Source: Pyrrhosoma nymphula (lineage: Eukaryota > Arthropoda > Insecta > Odonata > Coenagrionidae). From it: a stretch of DNA of 64,000 nt. The translations under genes were made by a program, and so were the position numbers. The notes beneath the pieces are model-generated. The model was not told the origin of the DNA. It searched no databases and was given only the letters and a program-made list of their open reading frames with translations. The stretch covers positions 50,977,164 to 51,041,163 of the forward strand of contig OY754337.1 in the NCBI GenBank assembly GCA_963573305.1, written 5' to 3'. Shown one piece after another: positions 56,041 to 64,000 of this stretch. How positions within the stretch are numbered: position 1 is the first letter of the stretch; each line of letters starts with the position of its first letter.

Positions 56041-58149
56041 GAAAAACCTCCTGAGAGAAGCTAATGTGACTCATGATAGTGAATAATATAAATGCACAAT
56101 AAGTACCAACATTGAAATTAGTATGTGCATTTCTTGGAACAGAGAGTATTTTATGTGTATTCGGTATATTACGGTGTGTGTTTTACTAGTCACCTTGCAG
56201 TGCCTTGAGAAGTGTCTTATGATCCCTTTTTGAAATAAGACAGTGATGGTGCATTTCATAAGGAAATGTCAAATTTATTCCACTCGCGGCAAAGAGTTAC
56301 AATAGGTCTTACCAGCTGTAACTCTTAACCACGACAGACCTCCTAACCTCTCAGCTCACAATTAGTTCTCCCTGTGAGAGAAAGTACTAGCTCGTCATGT
56401 GTTGATGGATATACCGAGTTTTTCCCGATGATTTTTTTCTGTAAGTGATGCGGCTTGTTTTTATTCTGTGCCATGGTGTTTGTGGTGATTGATTTTGCTT
56501 GGGTAAATTACTTTTTTGGGTTCTTTGTAATTTGTCGGATTGACACATCGTAAGGGATGGCCATGCAACTCGACTTTACTTCCTTATTCAATTCATCGTT
56601 TGCCTTGTTTTTTCCAATGTTGTTTAAATTCACTTGAAGGCGAATCGATAGCAGTAAGTATTGAATCCATGAATACTTTCGTTGCATGAGTCATAAATAC
56701 TTTGGTTTCATGAATCATGAATACTGCTTCATTTTCCTTTCCGTTGTAAATTGTTACCAAGTATTAGTTCTGGTGGGAGGATTGTCTTGCGCGTGTATTC
56801 AATATATTTTTGCTTTCGAATTTTTTATTGGTATCATTATAGTAGACTTAAATGCAGAATTAAGTTAAATGGGTGACACAGGAGAGTCGATCAGTATCGA
56901 ATGTCGTAAAATTAACCGATTTGTGTGAAAGCTCTCCTGATTTTTGTTCATTCATTTTTTTGCCGTTTTTGATCAACTGTGGTTATCTTTGTGAAGTCGG
57001 GATGGTATTTTGTCATTTTTTGTGATTAAATGTTAATAATTGACGTTGGGTTATACCTCCTTGTAATTTCCGTAGATACCATCCTGCGAACCTGGATAAT
57101 AGTCTCCACTGTTGCACTATGAAATAGATTTATAAGTACCTACACTGTGACATGGAATAAAATTGAACAATTTTCAAATGAACATAGAAACAAGCTTTTT
57201 TTTAGATGCTTTCATGCAATAGAAACGGGCTCCCAGTAACTGAATAAACTTTGTAAACTCAAGGTACTCGACTTTTTTTGACAAACAATAAACTATAATA
57301 TCTCCTAAGATTGCGTGATAATGGATTCACATTTCCCCTCGGGATATGATATTTTTACGTAAATATCTTAGTTTTGAGCATAATTACATCTGAAAATGAG
57401 ATGGATTTTCTTCAATCATATTTTAGCTACATACATTTTATAAACTACCTGATGCAGAGTGATCCCAAATAATATGTATTCTTCTTGTTTCACTTATTTA
57501 AATAAAGTGAAAATAGTTTTTAAAAACTCATATATAGATACTTTTATAAATAATCGGTTATTAATCCTAAATATTGATTATGATCCTATTAGGAAAAAAG
57601 TAATTCGTTGAAAACATCGATTAATCGGGGTTAAAATTATTCGGTTTTGGATTATATTCGTAGTTGAATTTACCATCCCTAAGACACTCGTTAAAATCTT
57701 TGCGAGAGGAAAATTTAGAATAATGTAAAATTACTAAAAGATTTTTCACAACTCTCTCACTCACCTCTTACACTTTTGTTCAGGTATACGCTCCGAGATT
57801 CCTAGGCGGAGAAAAAGCTCCTGGTTTAACGTTTTGGGAAGTAGGTCAAGAGTTGCATTACACAGTGGAGGTTAGGGATGGATGACTCTTAATTAATTTA
57901 GCCCCAACTTTGCTCCGTGAATAACTATAGACTACCTGCAAATCCTCCTGATTGCGAAAGTAATGTTTTGCTCCAATTTACGTCAGTGATTTTCAGGAAA
58001 ACAACCTTCAAACACGCTATATCAAATGCAGCCCTTGATATTGAATATCTGTAGCATCTGTAGAGTTGCCTCTTTAAACAGCTTAAGTTTTCACAAAGGT
58101 AACGTTTGTAGGCTTTATCTTGTGGAATTTATCCATTACGGAAGAATTA
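56041..58149. other. Unassigned; possible hAT-like end at 57480-57682
   Basis: AGTTGAATTTACCATCCCTA at 57663-57682 with upstream ATCGATTAATCGGGGTTAAA looks like the right end of a hAT-type MITE, but I found no convincing left end. The rest shows no gene or element. Confidence 0.35.
56667..56724. repeat. About 25-30-bp unit with CATRAATACT, three copies
   Basis: CCATGAATACTTTCGTTGCA, GTCATAAATACTTTGGTTTC and ATGAATCATGAATACTGC follow in series. It looks like local slippage. Confidence 0.6.
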
Positions 58150-58288
58150 AATAACTTTATTAACTCCACTAAATTATTTATTACCACGATCCGGGTTTCA
58201 ACATTTGGTTCAGGTACCTGAAGATGGCACCAAGTGTTGAAACCCGGGTAGTGGTAATAAATAATTTAGTGGAGTTAATAAAGTTATT
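58150..58288. repeat. Near-perfect 139-bp palindrome
   Basis: The outer arms are identical in opposite sense over AATAACTTTATTAACTCCAC and TAAATTATTTATTACCAC. The inner part (CCGGGTTTCAACATTTGGT-TCAGGTACCTGA) is imperfect, meeting at GGTACC. The right half reads CTGAAGATGGCACCAAGTGT then TGAAACCCGGGTAGTGG. The centre is too tight for a loop, so it is best seen as two abutting inverted copies of one repeat end. Confidence 0.92.
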
Positions 58289-59234
58289 AAACCCATAGCT
58301 TAGGTTTTCTTTGCAGAATGAGATTGTTTTGCCTTTCCTTGATGTTTTCATCCAGGGAATATTCTCTGATAGAATTCATCGGGAATCTAATGTAATATAT
58401 GAAATTGTATTATTCCTACCACGGTTTCATATTACCGGCCTGGATTCCCTCACTAGCAAGGGAGTACAAAAAACAACTTTGGTTTGAACCCAAATGTGTA
58501 ATCCCTCACTAGCAACGGAGTACAAATAACAACTTTTCTTGGGATCCAAATGCGTTTTTGTCAGGAAAAGAATTTTGTGGAACTGTGTGTGAATTTACTC
58601 TGATAAAATATTAATTTACATGCATAGATGGTCAGTTCTTGGTAGCTATGGCTTGTTAAGGTTCTTTCTCCTCCCTATTATGTTTGTGATTGGAAGAAGA
58701 ATACTTCTTTCCTTAAATGCTTGCCTTTTAATTCTTGCAATCTCATTTTTTTCTTCAGCAAAAATTCATAAAGCACAAATGATGCACGTTCCCCGGATTT
58801 TTTGGGTGGCATTGTTTATATCTAGGTCTCATTTATAGGACATATTTTGCATATAGAACATAAACCTCATGAATCTAAGTAATGAAGTTTTAGGGTGAAT
58901 TGTTTGAAAATATTCTTGAAACCTTGAAAGTGGTACCAAAGGGTTTTCAGGGATCTTTCAAATAACCGTAGAGGCTCATGTACCTGCATACATTGAAGCA
59001 TTCGAGGTAGGAATAAGGGCGAGTGGTTTCCCCCTGCGCAGGAATTTTTAATTAAACCTTCTCTGTTCGTCAACCGATGGTATGGAATCTATCTGGGTTC
59101 GGGAAAATGACTTCCAGGACGTGGAGTGAATATCTGATATTTTCTCCGTGGCATATTTTAAGCCGATGTGAAAAATATGTCAAGTTTATAGCGAGGCTAA
59201 CTGTTTTATCTTACAATTAACTTTAGTTCGATAT
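58289..59234. other. Unassigned apart from a short tandem repeat
   Basis: No gene is recognised. The 72-codon frame at 58620-58838 is hydrophobic but unassigned. Confidence 0.4.
58446..58555. repeat. About 55-bp unit repeated twice
   Basis: TCCCTCACTAGCAAGGGAGT with ACAAAAAACAACTTTGG and AACCCAAATGTG is followed by TCCCTCACTAGCAACGGAGT with ACAAATAACAACTTTTC and GATCCAAATGCG. The start of each unit (CTAGCAAGGGAG) is itself close to a small inverted repeat with TTCCCTCA. Confidence 0.85.
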
Positions 59235-59940
59235 CACAGAGATAGTAATGCTATATCTTCCAAGTAGAAGGGGTTAATAAAAATGAGTCAGATGAAGTGA
59301 AATACCTGGGAATCACAATTCATACGTATCATGGGGAAGCATGTACGAAACATTTGCGGCGTTGCATGAAAGAAAGTAAGATTCATCAAGTGAATAGTTG
59401 GACGATCCTTTGATTAGAAAGTCACAGAGAGATGCAACTTGGCCGTGGTTAGGCAACATCCCGAATACGCCACGAGTATTTGGGACCCTGGATAGAAATA
59501 TTTAATCCGCAAAGTAAATTAAATGTAAAGGAAAGCCGCACGCTTTGTCAAAACTCTTACCTGCGTACAGAAAAGGTCACGCAGGTGATGGAAGGATTAG
59601 GCTGGGAACCGTGAGAGACTCAGAGGCTACACGCTAAGCTTAGTTACTTGAAAAAAATCCGTGTTTCAGTACGATACACAGAATATAATTTCATCCCCGC
59701 GCTATAGCTCTAGAGCTGATAGGAGTGGCAAAATAAGAGAGATACGCTTCCGAACTGATTAGTACGAAAATTTATTTCTTCAACGAACCATTAGTGATTA
59801 TAACAAAAACAGCATGACACAAACTTAAGATACATCGTTAAAACACAATTCACCTCAGTCCCCCGCTCGTATTCCCTATACTCCCCTATTTACATGGCCG
59901 GTGTCCTAAAGACCCCTTCCTCATGCCACCTATTTATACA
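59235..59940 (+). pseudogene. CR1-like LINE 3' part, copy 3
   Basis: The plus strand reads EVKYLGITIHTYHGEACTKH, then with shifts PEYATSIWDPG-like, KESRTLCQNSYLRTEKVTQV, MEGLGWEP, LHAKLSYLKK, IISSPRYSSRADRSGKIREI and QRTISDYNKNS. KYLGITI..W..H and the downstream blocks are the order after the RT core in CR1/Jockey-like LINEs. It is the most complete of the four copies and is uninterrupted, so it is the reference for the two insertion-split copies. The 3' UTR ends near CCTTCCTCATGCCAC at about 59915-59930. Confidence 0.78.
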
Positions 59941-59989
59941 TTCTACGATACAACAGGATCTTGAAAGCAGTACTGTGATGAGAAATATG

Positions 59990-60175
59990 AACGGGAAAAA
60001 CTATATAGGAAATAAATGGTGGAATGCATAAAACAAATGACGAAAAACGTAAAAATGAAGACTTATGAAGCAGTAAAGAGGTTAACTGATCGCGTGGAGA
60101 ACTGCTGAGTTCAATAGTGTGGAGTGTAGAGCTGCAGCAAACCAATCTTCGGACGGATTGCAAGTTATGGAGTAA
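59990..60175 (+). pseudogene. RTE-type LINE, short C-terminal fragment
   Basis: The plus strand reads IKQMTKNVKMKTYEAVKRLT then DR, a short interruption, and VECRAAANQSSDGL-like DNA (GAGTGTAGAGCTGCAGCAAA). This is the NYxxMKRLxDRxxWRAAANQSSD end of the RTE subfamily at 6448-6850. It begins about 50 bp after the CR1-like copy. Confidence 0.6.
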
Positions 60176-62749
60176 TTGACTCGTAGCGTACTTATTACTT
60201 ACCACCGAGAATATTAGGGTGGTTTTACGATCGAAGTTTACCTTGAAAAGGCTGTACTTAAAAATATAAAGCAAGTATTTTGGAAACGACGCAGTATATG
60301 ATTTGGAAATAGCATGAACTTAAACAAAGATCCATCATATTTAAAATCAAATTCATAAGAAAAATTCAGGTGGAGATAGGTGAGGGACAAAACCGTGGAG
60401 CTTATGCAAAAATGTTTCCTTGAGTGGATAATATTTGGCGGCTGTCAGGATTCTTGCTCCATCGATTGCGCCGCGGGCCGCGTTCGGTTGTGAATTCAAG
60501 TAGAGATTATATTTTCGTTTTCGACATCTGGTGTTTTGGAAAAGAGGATATGCGGTATTAAGAGGCTTTCGTGATTCGGTTTAGGAGAAGTATGTAAAAA
60601 ACGAACTGGTTATAAACTGGAAAAAGGTATCAGAAACAAACTATGAATTCACTTCTAATTGCGACTACATTTTTAAAACCCATGATGTAACTATCGAGGA
60701 TTTGGTAAAAAACTCAACTCATAACCAATTGGCCAAAGTTTTGATGAAATATTTATATCTCCTTCAGGCCTGCATAGGATGGTAATCGATGTGCCCAAAC
60801 GCCATTCCTCACATTTGAAATATCAAGGAAAATATATTCATATTATTTGCTAGTCCAAAAATTCCTGTATATGTCTCAAAATATAAATACTTTTTTCATA
60901 TATTCTGCTAAAATCGTGACTTACAGGGATTGATGTGCTGGGAAATAATATTTATAAGTTTTGTTTATACTCCGCGTTAAGTATGTCGATTAGGTGAACC
61001 TGTACCATCCTATGTAGAACTGATGATTTAAATATGTAATCGAAACTTTGGCAACCTGATTATGAATTGAGTTTTTTTGGATCAAATGCTCGACAACTGT
61101 ATCTACTATGGATGAAAAGTGAGGAAACTACAATAGAGAGAAACAGTGAAGAAAATGGCTGGGGATGTTTGAAGAAGGCTGTTGATTTGGGTGAGGGGCC
61201 ATGATAGGAATGGTTGAATGAATTTTAAGGTTTTGATGGGAATGAAACAGCTGTTTGAGAGAGAAATAATAAGATATTGAATATGGACGGGTTGGAAAGA
61301 AAGGGTGAAGTTTGAAGTGCTGAAGTAACTTTGGAAAGGAAGCCTCCAACAACGTCTTTCCAGGAAGAGAGCGTCAGAAGACCAAACTTATTTCGGTTGA
61401 ATATCGGAGACGATAAACATAAAGTGTGTGTTTACCTTTCGTCATCCCTGGGGAAGGAAGCACATGTCGAATATCCTAATCATCGAATTGAAACCTTGCA
61501 TTCGGCGAAAAAGCATGGAACCTTTTCTTCCGCCGGACTGACCAATGTCCTCAGGATATCGTACAAAATTCACTTAATTCTTGGTTGATTAAGAGGGGAT
61601 TGGCTTAACTGGAGCTCATGAAGTAGTACCTTCTCCTGACCAAACGGTGAGAAAGGAAACGGAATAAAACTAAAAACGTCGAAATTCTGAGTACCTAGTG
61701 GTTAGGTTAATAGTTAACAGTACTTAGGTTAATATTATGAGTTAATTTAAAATAAGTTTTCAAATTATATCAATCTGCAAATGCAAAGTAGCAGTAAATA
61801 GCACAAAATGATCACCGCTAATAATTAAATACTTCCTGCAGCACAAAAAAGCATCGCATTTACGGTGCTTTAAAAACGTCCAAAAAATATATAACAACTA
61901 ATTGCTTAAAATACGGTGCCTATAATAGCCCAAAACGTAAGTTGTAACGATTACAACGAAAGTTGTAAGGGGCAAACGTTCTGCATCATGGACACTCGGG
62001 GGCTTCAGCCTTGAGAAAACCAGATGTAGAGCCAGAGGTGACTTACCAAAAGCTCGCGGATAACTACCATAAGAATGAAGCAAGAGGATATTTTTCGAAA
62101 ATGCCATATAAATGCCGAACTCTAGACGATGCATCGCATTCATCTAACAATCAGCCAATCTGACGCGGAATATTACCTTAGCTGAAGCGAAGACTAGTCA
62201 ATAAGAAATCAACTACTTTAAGATCGAGATGAGAAACTGGTTGGAATGCCGATAACAAACTGGAACTCACGAGGGAGAGAATAAAATACCAAATTCTAGC
62301 CCGAATAAAATTTCTCCTGGAAAAAAAATTGTCGGAAGGATAAATTGACAGGTGGAACTGCGAGACGCATATCGAAATCAAATCGAGTTTCTCTGTTTCC
62401 GGACAGTATAGTGAGCGGAAATGACATTTTTTCGAGCAATCAAATGTCCAATTGAAGAGCAGGATCATGAGAGAATCCAATAACTCATGATAAAAAGACA
62501 TCGGTTTTAAGAGGAGCGAGAGAGGATTGAGAAGGATGATAAAAATGCGAGCCAACTCCGCAGAGGATGGATTTTTCCCCCTGGATTCGAGAAGCGCATT
62601 AGGAAGGATAAGTAGAGCATGACGACCATATTCCACATCCACGCACTACCCTGTGAGCCACCGCAAAGGTGTGCAGTAGGGGGTGTTAGGACACTAGTCA
62701 TGAAAGGGGAGGAAATAGGGAAAGGAGTTGGGAGAGGACTGGTGATTTG
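60176..62749. other. 2.6 kb of unassigned sequence with a 154-codon frame
   Basis: The minus frame at 62178-62642 (154 codons) is Leu/Ser/Phe-rich with hydrophobic stretches near residues 30-50 and 115-135, but has no domain that I recognise. Other frames are shorter. No repeat is identified. Confidence 0.35.
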
Positions 62750-63080
62750 GAAGTTAACTTAAGTTAGTTTCACGGTGTTTCTTTTAAATCAGTAACGGTG
62801 CAGGAAGGAAGGAATTTTTGTACCTTTCAGTTCCGCATTGTCTCTTATTTTGCCACTCCTCTTACTTCCAGAGATATAGCACGGGGTCAAAATAATGTCC
62901 TCCGCGTCGCGTCGTAAAAAAACCCGCCTGATCTGAACTTTTCAAGCAATCAAAGCCTAGCGTGGAAGCCTCCGAGTCTCTAACGGCTGCAAATCTATTC
63001 CTTCCATGAGCTGTTTAACACTTCTTGTTCGCTCGTTTCAGTTTTCACGAAGCGCGCGGCATTCATTTGTATTTTATTTA
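62750..63080 (-). pseudogene. CR1-like LINE 3' part, copy 4
   Basis: The reverse strand has GCGAAGTAAATAAAATACAA, CCGTTAGAGACTCGGAGGCT, TCCACGCTAGGC, GACCCCGTGCTATATCTCTG, GGAGTGGCAAAATAAGAGAC and AAATTCCTTCCTTCCTGCAC. These are aligned block for block with copies 1 and 3 in the opposite orientation. Here the cytosine-rich codons are better kept. It is truncated at both ends. Confidence 0.7.
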
Positions 63081-63910
63081 CTTCGCAATTGAAATCTTTC
63101 CCTCAAAGGTCCCAAATGCTCGCTGGGTATTCGCGAAGTGACCTGACCAGAGCAAAATATAATATCTCTCTTACTTTTTCACGTATTAAGGATGGGTACA
63201 GGGAGGTTTTGGAAGAGAGAAAGGAAGAGAGGTTAAATACTTTTAAGGGATTGTTACTTCTCTCGGACTTATGGTCGTGATGAGTAATAATGCACGGGGA
63301 GGAGGTATTTGTAAACCAGACTGTTCGACTAGGTATTTATAATATTTTTTTGCTTTTTGCTGTTCGAACTTATTTTAATACTTTCATATCACTGCGTGTA
63401 ACTGGATAATGAACCTGACTGGCTATTGGGTGATCCAGGTTAGAATCCCGATGAAGTGAAATGATTTTATTTTGTTGGTCAATTTCATCCATTTGGTGTA
63501 CTCACTCTTTTCGTTATTATCAATTAATGGTGATCGGTGTGAAATAATTCTTTAACCATTCTGTTCGACCGTGAAAATTTTCTTTTTATCTAACCGACAT
63601 ATGCCGTGCGGGGGTTAAGTGATATTCACCATGGCGATCTGAATGAAACTTTTCCGGTAACGTTAGCCAGCATTCTAACCTTGGCTCCCTATTCCTCTTC
63701 AGGCTGGGATTACGACCGACGTTTCCTGACGTGACGGAAACGGACGGTGGTGATCGTGAACCTAGGTGATTGTGATATGGTGGAGCCTATTACGATTGCC
63801 GAACGTTGACGAAGCCGTCAACGGCAGCCATTCGGAAGAGATATATTTTGAATATTTATTATTTATCTACGACCTCTATTCATGCCAAACATTAACTTCC
63901 TAAGCAACCT
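63081..63910. other. Unassigned; one B-box-like motif
   Basis: ATCCAGGTTAGAATCCCGAT at about 63434-63453 resembles a tRNA-type B box, possibly a SINE scrap. Nothing else is recognised. Confidence 0.35.
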
Positions 63911-64000
63911 GAAAGTCTATCAAACAGGCGGGACTGACAGACCGACTGACGGACAGACAGACTGACAAAAAGACAAGTGGATTAGTAATACATATATAAA
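63911..64000 (+). repeat. GACAGACGGACAG-containing dispersed repeat, copy 2
   Basis: It matches 23663-23742 in both the CAAACAGGCGGGACTGACAG start and the AAGTGGATTAGTAATACATA end, with GAC-rich DNA between. The window ends inside or just after it. Confidence 0.6.

Noticed and set aside
56548..57682. Full hAT-like element from TAAGGGATGG to CCATCCCTA with GACACATCG / GACACTCG flanks
   Set aside because: Termini differ beyond the first ten bases and the flanks match only with a gap, so I keep only the right end as possible.
62178..62642. 154-codon minus frame with hydrophobic stretches
   Set aside because: Leu/Ser/Phe-rich composition with no family signature; consistent with chance in AT-rich DNA.
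1..64000. CRISPR array, bacterial operon or prophage
   Set aside because: No spaced direct repeats of that kind, no ribosome-binding sites and no bacterial gene density; the repeats are eukaryotic.

Overview
This looks like non-coding chromosomal DNA from an invertebrate, most likely an arthropod and perhaps an insect. It is AT-rich and has no long open frames: the longest is 174 codons, and none matches a host protein I know. It is crowded with decayed eukaryotic transposable elements: 5'-truncated RTE-type and CR1/Jockey-like LINEs, a Penelope-like GIY-YIG fragment, Tc1/mariner and piggyBac elements, hAT-like and Harbinger-like non-autonomous elements, and tRNA-derived SINE heads. I cannot name the species. 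I see no rRNA, functional tRNA, operon or CRISPR, and no convincing multi-exon gene.

Layout. 1-11 kb: RTE-type LINE tails, one SINE head, a 0.94-kb hAT-like element (4848-5786) and a 589-bp internally deleted mariner (8802-9390). 11-23 kb: a repeat with GGTGG ends and TTAA flanks (11639-12173), an RTE tail, a 1.33-kb Harbinger-like element containing LINE pieces in scrambled order (17107-18434), a CR1-like LINE split by a 641-bp inverted-repeat element (19318-19958), and a LINE ending in an ACT repeat that appears to lie inside another copy of the GGTGG/TTAA repeat. 23-33 kb: a SINE with A box, B box and tail, two RTE tails, two more GGTGG/TTAA copies, and a second mariner (32496-32862) followed by a 47-codon frame whose stop overlaps AATAAA. 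33-44 kb: mostly unassigned, with tRNA-like B boxes, another GGTGG/TTAA copy and a CpG-richer stretch near 39 kb. 44-51.5 kb: a Penelope-like 3' portion between 140-bp inverted arms, a LINE split by an insert with a 170-bp foldback, and a near full-length but dead piggyBac (49086-51417). 51.5-64 kb: short duplications, a degenerate TACGC tract, a near-perfect 139-bp palindrome and more LINE tails.

No functioning gene set is evident. What the window records is the order of insertions, because several elements sit inside older ones. The most interesting items are the repeat families that can be defined from this window alone: the GGTGG/TTAA element, the two mariners with about 110-bp inverted repeats, and the foldbacks carrying CTGAAGA...GAAAC motifs.

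All assignments come from reading the sequence and recalling family hallmarks. No search or alignment was run, so boundaries are approximate unless a target-site duplication is named.
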